DNA of 64,000 nucleotides, taken from Sphingomonas crusticola (lineage in GTDB: Bacteria; Pseudomonadota; Alphaproteobacteria; Sphingomonadales; Sphingomonadaceae). Shown here piece by piece: positions 1 through 8,121 of this stretch. Location of the stretch: contig NZ_QTJP01000001.1 in the NCBI RefSeq assembly GCF_003391115.1, forward strand, positions 1,302,001-1,366,000, in the 5' to 3' direction. How positions within the stretch are numbered: position 1 is the stretch's first letter; each line of letters starts with the position of its first letter. The translations under genes and the position numbers were made by a program. Under the pieces are notes generated by a model. The model searched no databases and was not told where the DNA came from. It worked only from the letters and a program-made list of their open reading frames with translations.

Positions 1-1
1 C

Positions 2-922
2 GGCCATAGCGACGTGGTTCCGCCCGGCGACGGCTGGACCGGATCCGCCTTTACCCCCCGTATCGAGAACGACCTGCTCTACGGCCGCGGCGCGGTCGAC
101 ATGAAGGGTGCGCTCGCCGCCTTCGCCGCGGCGGCGGATCAGCTCCGCGACCATTCCGGCACGCTCGCCTTGATCGTCACCGGCGACGAAGAGGGACCGG
201 CCACCTACGGCACCGCCGCGATCATCGATTGGATGCAGGCGCAGGGCTACACGCCCGATATGATCCTGGTCGGCGAACCGACATCGTCGGCGCGGCTTGG
301 CGATACGATCAAGATCGGGCGGCGTGGATCGGTCAATATGTGGATCGAGGTGCCGGGCACGCAGGGGCATGTCGCCTACCCTCACCTCGCCGACAATCCG
401 ATCCCGGCACTCGCGCGCATCGTGACGAAATTGTCGGAGCTGGAGCTGGACCGGGGCAATGACTGGTTCCAGCCGTCCAACCTCGAGGTTACCGACGTCG
501 ATACGGGCAATGGCGCGACCAACGTCATCCCCGGCGCGGCGCGCGCGCGTATCAACATCCGTTTCAACGATCTCCAGCGCGGGGCGGACCGGGTCGAGCG
601 CGTCAGAGCGATCGTCGCGGCCGAGGCGCCGGCGGCTAAAGTCGAAGCCCGTATATCGGGCGAGGCGTTCCTGACGCGACCCGGCGAATTTTCAGCGCTG
701 ATCAGCGATGCGATAGCCGAGATTACGGGTGTGGTGCCGGAGCTCTCGACCACCGGGGGCACGTCCGACGCGCGCTTTCTGTCGAAGCTGGCGCCGACGG
801 TCGAGTTCGGGCTGATCAACGCGACCATGCATAAATTGGACGAGGCCGTCGCCATCCCCGATTTGCGCGCGCTGACCGAAATCTACGCCGCGATCATGCG
901 CCGCGTCTTCGCCGCAGGATGA
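2..922 (+). CDS. dapE: Succinyl-diaminopimelate desuccinylase, 5' end outside window
   Basis: Zn-dependent M20-family amidohydrolase that removes succinate from N-succinyl-LL-2,6-diaminopimelate in the lysine and meso-DAP (peptidoglycan) pathway. The reading frame is open to the left edge, and the first visible codons read GHSDVVPPGDGW, the metal-ligand His/Asp motif of DapE. The true start is therefore upstream, and the GTG at 14 is internal. Further family marks are GRGAVDMKG with the bridging Asp, the EEG catalytic/metal Glu motif (GDEEGPATYGT), and a C-terminal GGTSDARF followed by EFG. About 306 residues of an expected ~375 are visible. The 3' end overlaps the convergent Smr gene by 29 bp. 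Confidence 0.95.
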   Translation, partial: GHSDVVPPGDGWTGSAFTPRIENDLLYGRGAVDMKGALAAFAAAADQLRDHSGTLALIVTGDEEGPATYGTAAIIDWMQAQGYTPDMILVGEPTSSARLGDTIKIGRRGSVNMWIEVPGTQGHVAYPHLADNPIPALARIVTKLSELELDRGNDWFQPSNLEVTDVDTGNGATNVIPGAARARINIRFNDLQRGADRVERVRAIVAAEAPAAKVEARISGEAFLTRPGEFSALISDAIAEITGVVPELSTTGGTSDARFLSKLAPTVEFGLINATMHKLDEAVAIPDLRALTEIYAAIMRRVFAAG

Positions 923-1463
923 GGTAGAGCGCACCCGACCCGCCATGGCGGGGGTGGGCGTGGCGCACCGCCGCGATGCGGTCGCGATAGCCGGAGGTGC
1001 CGAGCCAGTCGCCGATACTGGCGCGAATCAGGCCGCGGCCCTTCGCTTCCGGCTTAGGCGGCTTCCCCGTGATGACCACCAGGACGCGGACATCGTCGGC
1101 CACCGCGCGGGCGAGGGCATGTTCGAGTGCGGATTGGGCACTGACGAGAGTGTGACCGTGGAGGTCGATCGTGCGCTCGGGTGCGACGCTGCCCTGGCGC
1201 AGGCGGCGGTCCCAGCCGCCGTCGAGCGTGTCGGTGGGAGGCCTAACCTCCGTTCGGGTCGAGCGCGGCCGAGACGGATTCTCGAGCGGAGCGAGAGGCC
1301 TCGGCTGCGCTCCCCGGGATCCCTCGACTTCACTCGGGGCGAATGGAGAGGATGGCGACGCGTCGCCCGGCGCAGCCCCCCGCCCATCCAGCGGCGTGAC
1401 GGTCGCCGCGACGCGCGCCCACAGCGCGCGTTCTTCAGCGCTGAGGCGCGGTCCCGCCGGCAT
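894..1463 (-). CDS. Smr-domain protein with a palindromic-repeat insert
   Basis: Small protein of about 189 residues with a C-terminal Smr domain (MutS2-type; family members are nicking nucleases or RNA-binding proteins). The Smr core is visible as TIDLHGHTLVSAQSALEHAL, VLVVITGKP and a C-terminal HPRHGGSGALYLILRR, about residues 95-189. The ATG at 1463 (MPAGPRLSAEE) was chosen because it gives the normal N-terminus; a start 57 bp upstream adds unlikely sequence. It overlaps the mltA stop by 29 bp and is probably co-transcribed with it. Residues about 40-67 are encoded by a REP-like element (PFAPSEVEG and following), so the linker before the Smr domain looks expanded by a repeat. The exact cellular role is unknown. 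Confidence 0.8.
   Translation of the reverse strand: MPAGPRLSAEERALWARVAATVTPLDGRGAAPGDASPSSPFAPSEVEGSRGAQPRPLAPLENPSRPRSTRTEVRPPTDTLDGGWDRRLRQGSVAPERTIDLHGHTLVSAQSALEHALARAVADDVRVLVVITGKPPKPEAKGRGLIRASIGDWLGTSGYRDRIAAVRHAHPRHGGSGALYLILRRRRGA
1262..1346. repeat. REP-like palindromic element inside the Smr gene
   Basis: The stretch ending CCCTCGACTTCACTCGGGGC (1321-1340) plus GAATGG resembles the extragenic palindromes at 13783-13870 and 21470-21553 (core GAGCTTGTCGAAGGGC / inverse). On the minus strand it is read in frame as PFAPSEVEG, a peptide signature of sphingomonad repeats. The adjoining CTCGAGCGGAGCGAGAG is itself palindromic. The insert keeps the reading frame. Confidence 0.65.
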
Positions 1464-2709
1464 CGCGCTGCTCTTCCTGCATTTCGTGCCGGAGACGCGC
1501 GAGCGTGCCGCGCGGCACAAGGATCAGCATCTGCCCATGCGCCGACATGCCGCCGGCAGTGATGCGCGCGACCACGCCGGCACCCCAGAAGGTGTCGACG
1601 CGATTGGCGCCCTTGATCGCGCCGCCCGTATCTTGCGCAACCCACAGGCCGGTCACTTCCGGGCGGTCGGCGGACAGCCACAACGGAGCGCCCAAGGGAA
1701 TGAAAGCGGGGTCGGCAGCGACGCTGACATGACCGACGACCGGTGCACCCATCGCACCCAGTGGCCCCGCGCCGGTCAGTTCGCGGAAGAAGACGAAGCT
1801 CTTATTCGCTTCGAGCAAAGACTGGGTCTGATCGGGATGGTCCGCCATATATTGCATGATGCCCTGCATCGACGTGGCGTAGCTGGTCCCGGGGCCGATC
1901 AGCCCCTGGTCGCGCATCATCTTGCCGATGCCGGTATATTCGCGCCCATTTTGCGAATCATAGCCGATCCGCATGACGCTGCCGTCGGGCAGGAGCAGCC
2001 GGCCCGAGCCCTGGATCTGCAGGAAGAAGAATTCAACCGGATCCTTGGCCCACGCGATCTCCAGGCCCTTGCCGGCGAGCGCGCCGGCATCGATCGCGGC
2101 GCGATCATAATAAGGCACCAACTGCCCGTCCTGCATCCGGCCGCGTGCCTTCTTGCCGGTAGCGATGCCGCCATTGGCGAGGCCGCTGTCCATCTCGACC
2201 AGATCGGGCGGACGCTTGTAGACGGGGACATCATAGCCGGGATCATGGGTGCGCGAGCCGGCAATCTCGGGCTCGTAATAGCCGGTGGCGAACAGCGCGC
2301 CGGATCCGACCAGCAATGTTTCGAACTGGCTTTGAAAGAAGGCGACCGGATCGGCGTCGGGAACGCCGGCCGCGGCGCAGGCCGGCGCCCACGCCCCAGG
2401 CTCGGTCAACCCGCTCACATCCTTGCGCTTCATCAGGGAGCGGCAGGAGGATTTGAACGCGGCCAAGGCAGCACCGGCCTGATCGGCAGTGAGATCCAGC
2501 GAAGAAACGGGCGGTCCAGCCGAAACGCCGGCCTCGGCCGCGGTTTTGGGCTTGGGGGGTTCGGGCGGAGGGGCTGGCCTAGCCGGCTGCTGGGCGCTGG
2601 GCGGGGCAGCCACGCTCAGCGGCTGACGGTGGGGCGTGGTCGAGCAGGCGGCGACCAACAGGGCCGCAACGAGCGCGAATCCAGCGCGGCTGAACGAACC
2701 TCCCCTCAT
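1435..2709 (-). CDS. mltA: Membrane-bound lytic murein transglycosylase A
   Basis: Lytic transglycosylase that cleaves the MurNAc-GlcNAc bond with 1,6-anhydro product formation; an outer-membrane-anchored lipoprotein. The start at 2709 (MRGGSFSRAG) gives a lipoprotein signal with lipobox VAAC (Cys22), and it lies 7 bp after the Tim44-gene stop. Longer starts would bury the signal peptide. MltA-family features include YYEPEIAGSRTHDPGYDVPV and IQGSGRLLLPDG, and a C-terminal 3D domain with the Asp-rich motif DTGGAIKGANRVDTFWG. A Pro-rich linker follows the lipid anchor. Length (424 aa) is typical for alphaproteobacteria. It sits in a minus-strand group Tim44 - mltA - Smr, an order common in this group. 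Confidence 0.93.
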   Translation of the reverse strand: MRGGSFSRAGFALVAALLVAACSTTPHRQPLSVAAPPSAQQPARPAPPPEPPKPKTAAEAGVSAGPPVSSLDLTADQAGAALAAFKSSCRSLMKRKDVSGLTEPGAWAPACAAAGVPDADPVAFFQSQFETLLVGSGALFATGYYEPEIAGSRTHDPGYDVPVYKRPPDLVEMDSGLANGGIATGKKARGRMQDGQLVPYYDRAAIDAGALAGKGLEIAWAKDPVEFFFLQIQGSGRLLLPDGSVMRIGYDSQNGREYTGIGKMMRDQGLIGPGTSYATSMQGIMQYMADHPDQTQSLLEANKSFVFFRELTGAGPLGAMGAPVVGHVSVAADPAFIPLGAPLWLSADRPEVTGLWVAQDTGGAIKGANRVDTFWGAGVVARITAGGMSAHGQMLILVPRGTLARLRHEMQEEQRDAGGTAPQR

Positions 2710-2716
2710 CGGAAGG

Positions 2717-3364
2717 TCAGGCCGCCTCGTCGGTCTCGGTGAGCATCCAATTAGGATTGGTCGACTTGATCGTGCGGCTGAAGGTCCACACGTCATGGGT
2801 CGGCACCGCATCGGTCAGCGAACCGGCGACGACATTGCCGTCGCGGTCGCGCGTCACGGCCGCGACATCCGCTTCGAAGCGGATGCGGATATGGGCAACG
2901 CCATTTTCGACATTCGCGTCTTCGATCTGCGCCTGCTCGATCGAGATCAGGCGGTTGTCCAGCGTCTCGCCTTCCGCCTCGCGCGCCTGGATGGCGTGGG
3001 CGAAGGCGCCGGCAACATCGGCGTCGACCAGCTTGTCGAGCGTGGCCTGATCGCCGCGCCAATAGGCTTCGAGCACCATGCCGTAGGCCGATTTGGCGCC
3101 TTCGACGAAGCGGGCAACGTCGAATTGGGGATCGGCGGCGGCAATCGCGCGCAATCCGGCAGCCGCGCTGGCGGAAGCGGCCGGCTCCTGACCCACTGCA
3201 GGCGCGCGATCAGCATCGGGCGCCTTGACGACGACGTTACGCACGGTCGGCACGCTCTCCGGCTTCGCCAACGTCTGTTCGTGACCCGTGCGCTTTCCGA
3301 GCACGCTCCACAGCCGGAGCGCGACGAAGACGAATACCAGGGCAAGAACGATCAGCGTGGTCAC
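2717..3364 (-). CDS. Tim44/TimA-domain inner-membrane protein
   Basis: One N-terminal membrane segment (TTLIVLALVFVFVALRLWSV) followed by GKRTGHEQ, an Ala-rich linker and a C-terminal Tim44-like domain (about residues 75-215). The domain has FVEGAKSAYGMVLEAYWRGD, RDRDGNVVAGSL and a closing VWTFSR. These proteins are the alphaproteobacterial relatives of mitochondrial Tim44. Their bacterial role is poorly defined but is tied to the inner membrane. I chose the GTG at 3364 because GGAGGT lies just upstream (3368-3373). The spacing is short, and an ATG at 3394 is the alternative. It is divergent from secB, which fits a secretion/membrane context, and mltA follows 7 bp downstream. Confidence 0.85.
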   Translation of the reverse strand: MTTLIVLALVFVFVALRLWSVLGKRTGHEQTLAKPESVPTVRNVVVKAPDADRAPAVGQEPAASASAAAGLRAIAAADPQFDVARFVEGAKSAYGMVLEAYWRGDQATLDKLVDADVAGAFAHAIQAREAEGETLDNRLISIEQAQIEDANVENGVAHIRIRFEADVAAVTRDRDGNVVAGSLTDAVPTHDVWTFSRTIKSTNPNWMLTETDEAA

Positions 3365-3551
3365 CCGACCTCCAGGATTAAGCGCACCCAACATAGGGTG
3401 CCGCCCGCCAATCTGCAAACGGCGCGGCTGTAAGACGCGGCGCCGCGTCCCGGGTTCCGCATTGCCCTCTCCGGGTGGTGCTGCTAGCGGCTGGCCGCCC
3501 GCGGACCCCATGCAAGCGGTCCGCTCCAGACATTCAGGACTGAAACACCTT

Positions 3552-4064
3552 ATGGCCGAGGACGATTTCAACGCAGCCCCCGAAGGCGCGCTGCCCAACG
3601 GAGCGGATAATGCGGCGCAGATCGGCCTGATCGCGCAATATGTGAAGGATCTGTCGTTCGAGAATCCGAACGCGCCCGCCGTCTATCAGGCGCAGGTCCA
3701 GCCGCAGATCGACGTGCAATTCCATATCGGCGTCGGGCCGGTGGCGGACGACGTGCACGAAGTGACCATGAAGATCGAGATCCGCGCGATCGGCGAGGCC
3801 AATGCGACGATGTTCGCGGTCGAGCTGGTTTATGCCGGCCTGTTCGGCGCGCGTAACGTCGATCCCGAGGCGCTTGCGCCGTTCCTCTACGCGGAAGCAC
3901 CGCGCCTGCTGTTCCCGTTCGCGCGCCGAATCGTCGCCGAAGTCGTGCGCGACGGCAATTTCCCGCCCTTGCTGCTCGATCCGATCGACTTCGGCGCGAT
4001 GTATCTGCAGCAGGCGCAGGCCGCGACCCAGCTGGCCGAGGGCGAGCCCGCCGGCGAGGCGTAA
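3552..4064 (+). CDS. secB: Protein-export chaperone SecB
   Basis: Cytosolic tetrameric chaperone that keeps precursor proteins export-competent and hands them to SecA. The 170-residue product has the family pattern: QYVKDLSFENPNAP, IDVQFHIGV, ELVYAGLF, the acidic stretch before PRLLFPFARRI, and NFPPLLLDPIDFGAMY. The ATG at 3552 gives the usual short acidic N-terminus (MAEDDFNAAP); the longer open frame upstream overlaps the divergent Tim44 gene and is not coding. The murJ start follows 22 bp downstream. Confidence 0.96.
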   Translation: MAEDDFNAAPEGALPNGADNAAQIGLIAQYVKDLSFENPNAPAVYQAQVQPQIDVQFHIGVGPVADDVHEVTMKIEIRAIGEANATMFAVELVYAGLFGARNVDPEALAPFLYAEAPRLLFPFARRIVAEVVRDGNFPPLLLDPIDFGAMYLQQAQAATQLAEGEPAGEA

Positions 4065-4086
4065 GCGAGAGCCGGGGGGAAAGCCG

Positions 4087-5649
4087 ATGGGGCTCGCCCG
4101 CTCGCTGGGCTCGGTCGGCGGTCTGACCCTGGTCAGCCGCGTGCTGGCGCTGGTGCGCGACACGCTGCAGGCGACCTATGTCGGTGCAGGGTTTGCGTCG
4201 GACGCCTTCTACGTCGCGTTCAGGCTCCCCAATATGTTCCGCACCTTGTTCGCGGAAGGGGCGTTCGCGGGGGCGTTCGTGCCGATGTTCAACCGCAAGG
4301 TCGGCCCCAATGGCGAGATCGCCGTCGGCATCCGCTTCGCCGAGCAGGCGCTGGCGGTGCTGTTTCCGATCCTGCTGATCATGACCGTGCTGATGATCGC
4401 GGCCGCCTGGCCGCTGACCTGGGCGCTTGCCGGCGGTTTCGATCGCCAGCATCCGACCCACGACCAGTTCGCCTTCGCGGTCACGCTGTCGCGCATCACG
4501 ATACCCTATCTGATGCTCATCAGCCTCGCGTCGCTACTGGGCGGGATCCTCAATTCGCTCGGCAAATTCTGGATCAACGCCGCCGCGCCCGTGCTGCTCA
4601 ACGTGGCGATGGTGGGCGCCTTGCTGTTCTTCCACGGCGACAATTCCTATGCGACCGCCCGCGCGCAGGCGATCTCCATTCCCATCGGCGGCGCGCTTCA
4701 GCTCGCCTGGCTGGTATTTGCCTGCCAACAAGCGGGCGTCAGCATGCGGCTGCGACGGCCGCGACTGGATGACGATGTGCGCCGGCTGATCAAGCTGATC
4801 CTGCCGGCCGCCGCCGGCGCGGGTGCATCGCAGATCAACCTTGCCATCTCGACCTCGCTCGCCGGCGGCCTGCTCGCGGCAGGCTCGATCTCGGTGATCA
4901 ATTATGCGGACCGGTTGAACCAGCTTCCGCTCGGCATGATCGGCATCGGTCTCGGCACGGTATTGCTGCCGACCATATCCCGCCTGCTCACGAGCGGGCG
5001 GGAAGCCGAGGCGATGGAGACGCAGAATCGCGGCATTGAGATTGCCCTGTTCCTGACGCTGCCGGCGACCGCCGCCTTCATCTTTGCGTCCGAACCGCTG
5101 GTACGCGGCATATTCCAGCACGGCGCCTTCCACGCGGGCGACACGATCCGGGTCGCCTGGGCGCTGAGCGCCTTCTCAACCGGCCTGCCCTCCTACGTCC
5201 TCGTCAAGGTGCTGACGCCGGGCTTCTATGCGCGTGCGGACATGCGCACGCCGGTGCGCTACGCGATCATTTCTGTCGGCGTGAATATCGTCCTCAACTT
5301 CATATTGATTCCCACGATCGGCACGGCCGGACCGCCGCTGGCGACCGCCATATCCTCGAGCGTGAACGTGGCGATGCTGTATTGGACGTTGCGGCACCGC
5401 GGCCATTTTGCCCCCGATGCCCAGCTTCGCCGCCGCATCCCGCGCCTGGCGCTGGCGGCGCTGCTGATGGGCGGCGTGCTCTATTGGCTGGGGCCAAGCG
5501 CCGATCCCTATCTGACGCGATCACTGGCCGTGCGGGTTACCGCGCTGGCGGTCCTGTGCGGCGGCGGCGGGCTGGTTTACGTCGTCGCCTGTTTCCTCAC
5601 CGGCGCGTTCCGGCGCGAGGATCTGAAGCTGCTCGCCCGCCGTCGCTAA
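4087..5649 (+). CDS. murJ: Lipid II flippase MurJ (MviN)
   Basis: Integral membrane protein of the MOP superfamily that flips lipid II across the inner membrane for peptidoglycan synthesis. The 520-residue product shows the MviN signature: SVGGLTLVSRVLALVRDTL at the N-terminus, GAGFASDAFYVAFRLPNMFR, and FAEGAFAGAFVPMF with conserved Arg and acidic residues. About 14 hydrophobic segments follow. The ATG at 4087 is preceded by a GGGGGAAAG purine run (from 4075). It lies directly downstream of secB on the same strand and probably shares its transcript. Confidence 0.95.
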   Translation: MGLARSLGSVGGLTLVSRVLALVRDTLQATYVGAGFASDAFYVAFRLPNMFRTLFAEGAFAGAFVPMFNRKVGPNGEIAVGIRFAEQALAVLFPILLIMTVLMIAAAWPLTWALAGGFDRQHPTHDQFAFAVTLSRITIPYLMLISLASLLGGILNSLGKFWINAAAPVLLNVAMVGALLFFHGDNSYATARAQAISIPIGGALQLAWLVFACQQAGVSMRLRRPRLDDDVRRLIKLILPAAAGAGASQINLAISTSLAGGLLAAGSISVINYADRLNQLPLGMIGIGLGTVLLPTISRLLTSGREAEAMETQNRGIEIALFLTLPATAAFIFASEPLVRGIFQHGAFHAGDTIRVAWALSAFSTGLPSYVLVKVLTPGFYARADMRTPVRYAIISVGVNIVLNFILIPTIGTAGPPLATAISSSVNVAMLYWTLRHRGHFAPDAQLRRRIPRLALAALLMGGVLYWLGPSADPYLTRSLAVRVTALAVLCGGGGLVYVVACFLTGAFRREDLKLLARRR

Positions 5650-5759
5650 GCCGTTACGGCACGCGAACCATCATATTCCTTGCCCGCTTTGTCGCCTTCA
5701 AAGGCACCTGCCAGGCCCGGATGCGTTATTAGGTGCGCTAGAACATGGAGGGAATACCC

Positions 5760-6089
5760 ATGCGTAATCTTATGATTGGCGCGGCGATCGCGATGGCCCC
5801 GGCCGCGTTGCTCGCCCAAAGCACCACCACCACGTCGACCACCACGCCGGCGACGCCGCCGGCGACCAGCTCGACGACGACCACCACGAGTGGCGACCCG
5901 GCGCTGCCGTCAACCTCATCGACGACCACCACCACGGCCGATCCGGCGCTGCCGGCGACGTCCGCCACGACGACGACCACCACCGGTGATCCGATGACCA
6001 ACACGACCACGACCAGTCAGAAGACCACCACCGACCCGGTCACCGGCACCACCAAGACGAAGACGAAGACCAAGACCAAGCCCTGGTAG
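5760..6089 (+). CDS. Small secreted Thr-rich low-complexity protein
   Basis: A 109-residue protein with a clear signal peptide (MRNLMIGAAIAMAPAALLAQ, cleavage probably near ALLA/QS). The rest is almost entirely Thr runs separated by three imperfect units of the type DPALPxTSxTTTTT. It ends in a basic KTKTKTKTKPW tail. The start at 5760 has GGAGGGA 6-7 bp upstream (5747-5753). An intrinsic terminator follows at 6099, so it is probably a single-gene unit. No known domain is visible; such proteins are annotated as hypothetical in sphingomonads. It is probably periplasmic or outer-surface. The purely valine-rich antisense frame is an artefact of the Thr codons. Confidence 0.75.
   Translation: MRNLMIGAAIAMAPAALLAQSTTTTSTTTPATPPATSSTTTTTSGDPALPSTSSTTTTTADPALPATSATTTTTTGDPMTNTTTTSQKTTTDPVTGTTKTKTKTKTKPW
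5886..6082 (+). repeat. Coding repeats in the Thr-rich protein
   Basis: Three imperfect repeats of about 45 bp encode DPALPxTSxTTTTT-type units (5886-6000). A hexanucleotide run AAGACN, five copies, encodes the KT tail (about 6053-6082). Such runs can change length by slippage. Confidence 0.6.
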
Positions 6090-6098
6090 GCTTCGGCT

Positions 6099-6138
6099 GA
6101 TCCGCGGGCCTGCGGGCTCGCGGATCACACTGCTTTTT
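6099..6138 (+). terminator. Intrinsic terminator after the Thr-rich gene
   Basis: Perfect 8-bp stem GATCCGCG (6099-6106) with CGCGGATC (6119-6126), loop GGCCTGCGGGCT, then a TTTTT run at 6134-6138. It lies 10 bp after the stop of the Thr-rich protein gene and separates it from the glycosidase-like gene. Confidence 0.75.
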
Positions 6139-6168
6139 CGCTAATGCGTCTTGGGCTAAGCCCGGGCG

Positions 6169-8079
6169 ATGCCGCTGCGCCTGGCCCTGCCAATCCTGTC
6201 CTTTCTGCTCGCGTCCCTGCTGCCGCAGGCCGTCGCCGCCCGCCTGCAATCGGGCGAGGTCCACGTGTGGGAAATGCAGGAGATACGCTTTGAGGCGGCC
6301 CGCCTTTATGCCAATCCTTATGCGGACGTCGATTGCTGGATCGAGCTGGAAGGGCCGCACTTCAAAAAGCGCGTTTATGGCTTCTGGGATGGCGGGCGCA
6401 GCTTCAAGGTGCGTTTCGTCGCGACCGAACCCGGCGCATGGCATTGGGTGTCCGGCTCCAACCGACGCGATGATAGCGGGCTCAATGGCGGCGCCGGCAA
6501 GCTTAACGCGGTGGCCTGGACGGCGGCCGAACTCGGCGAGAATGCCAACCGGCATGGCTTCGTTCGTGCCGACGGCAAAGGTCATGCTCTGCGATATGCC
6601 GACGGCACGCCCTTCTTCCTGACGGGCGACACCTGGCTCGCCGCCTCGACCTGGCGGCTTCCTTTCCGCGGCGCAACGCCCGCGCCGGACTATATTCCCG
6701 CCGAAGGAATCAGCTTCGAGGAGGCGGTCGCCTGGCGGAAGCGGCAGGGCTTCAATTCGATATCCTTCATTTCCGCCTTTCCCAATTGGGCGGCCGACAA
6801 TCACGGCGCCACCTTCGCCGACAAGAAGGGCGTGTTCCTGCGCAATGCGTGGGAGAAGTTCGGCACCTGGGCGCCGAACGCCCAGATCTCGACCGCCGAC
6901 GGCGCGCTGACCACCGCCAAGAATATGGAAGATGAGGCGGGCAATGTCGCCTTCGCGATCGCGCCGGACCATGACGGCATGGCCGATTTCGACCGGATCA
7001 ATCCGGCCTATTTCCAGAGCCTCGATCGCAAGATGCACTATCTAGCAGGCCAGGGGTTCGTACCCTTCCTGGAGCCGATCCGGCGCGATGCCGCGCCGGC
7101 GTGGAAGGCCTATTTCGATTTTAACCAATCCTACGCGCGCTACGTCCAATATCTGATCGCGCGTTACGGCGCATACAACGCGATCTTCAGCGGCATCCAT
7201 CTCGACTGGATTCCGAAGGACCTCAGCCTGACCGCCGACGATTTCAACGCGGCGCTGACCTATCATCTGCGCAAATATGGTCCGCCGCCGTTCGGCCAGC
7301 CCGTGACCACCCTGATCGATCGCTCGACCTTCAAGGCGTTTGGCCATGGCGACCATGCGCCGTGGCTGACAATGCATACGGTCGGCAACAATCCCCGCAA
7401 TCATGCGATCTACGGATCGATCGAGGAGCTGTTCCGACTCCAGCCGCCCTATCCCGCCGCCAATCTCGAGCCTTATTACACCGGCTGGAACCACGCCATT
7501 AACCGCCCGGGCGGTGAGACGCCGGAGGAGAATAGCGACCGCGACAATTATTTCGCACGGGCGATGATGTATGGCTCGGTTCTGTCGGGTGCGCTTGCCG
7601 GCCATGTCCATGGCACCGCCGCTTACGACGTGACCAGCACCGGCGAAGCGGAAGGCTGGCGTCCCTATATCTGGACGGCGCTGCGCTACACGTCCGGCGC
7701 CCAGATGCAGTATCTGAAGCGCTTCGTCCTGTCGGAAGGGGCGCGCTATCAGGCGCTCGAGCTGGCCAGCCAGGACATTCGCCCGCGCAGCACGACGCAA
7801 GCCCACGGCGATGGCCTCGACGGTTGGTCGTTCATGATGCGCACGCCGGCGAAGGATTTCGCGCTGCTCTATTTCGAGCACCAGGCGCTGCGGCCGCAAT
7901 TGGCGGGTTTCACGGCGAAGGCGCGCTACACTTGGCTATGGTACGATACGCGCAATGGCGAATGGTCGAAGCCGGTGACCGTGCGCGCCGACGCTGCCGG
8001 CCAACTCTCGGCCCCCGCCTTTCCGGCCGGCGGATCGACAGGCCAGGACGTGGCGGCCAAGATCCTCGCCGCACCGTGA
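6169..8079 (+). CDS. DUF5060/DUF4038 glycoside-hydrolase-like secreted protein
   Basis: A 636-residue protein with a signal peptide (MPLRLALPILSFLLASLLPQ, Ala-rich cleavage region). A DUF5060 beta-sandwich covers about residues 25-120 (VHVWEMQEIRFEA, CWIELEGP, FKVRFVATEPGAW). A DUF4038-like (apiosidase/GH140-type) TIM barrel follows, opening with DGTPFFLTGDTWLAAS. Likely acidic catalytic residues lie around FVPFLEPIRRD and NLEPYYTGWNH, but I cannot assign them. C-terminal jelly-roll-like sequence ends the protein. It is probably a periplasmic or secreted glycosidase; the substrate is unknown. No sugar transport or TonB gene is adjacent, so it stands outside a typical utilisation locus. Confidence 0.75.
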   Translation: MPLRLALPILSFLLASLLPQAVAARLQSGEVHVWEMQEIRFEAARLYANPYADVDCWIELEGPHFKKRVYGFWDGGRSFKVRFVATEPGAWHWVSGSNRRDDSGLNGGAGKLNAVAWTAAELGENANRHGFVRADGKGHALRYADGTPFFLTGDTWLAASTWRLPFRGATPAPDYIPAEGISFEEAVAWRKRQGFNSISFISAFPNWAADNHGATFADKKGVFLRNAWEKFGTWAPNAQISTADGALTTAKNMEDEAGNVAFAIAPDHDGMADFDRINPAYFQSLDRKMHYLAGQGFVPFLEPIRRDAAPAWKAYFDFNQSYARYVQYLIARYGAYNAIFSGIHLDWIPKDLSLTADDFNAALTYHLRKYGPPPFGQPVTTLIDRSTFKAFGHGDHAPWLTMHTVGNNPRNHAIYGSIEELFRLQPPYPAANLEPYYTGWNHAINRPGGETPEENSDRDNYFARAMMYGSVLSGALAGHVHGTAAYDVTSTGEAEGWRPYIWTALRYTSGAQMQYLKRFVLSEGARYQALELASQDIRPRSTTQAHGDGLDGWSFMMRTPAKDFALLYFEHQALRPQLAGFTAKARYTWLWYDTRNGEWSKPVTVRADAAGQLSAPAFPAGGSTGQDVAAKILAAP

Positions 8080-8121
8080 CCTGCTTGACCTGACCGCGCC
8101 GCTGCCCGAAGGCGCCGCATC

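Noticed and set aside
1171-2742. 523-codon plus-strand frame across Smr and mltA
   Set aside because: It runs across two well-supported minus-strand genes and the repeat element, with no conserved motif.
5738-6010. Minus-strand Val-rich frame opposite the Thr-rich protein
   Set aside because: The Val runs are simply the complement of ACC/ACG Thr codons. The plus strand has signal peptide, ribosome site and terminator.
5886-6082. CRISPR-like array
   Set aside because: The repeats are imperfect, lie in one coding frame and have no spacers; they encode Thr-rich units.
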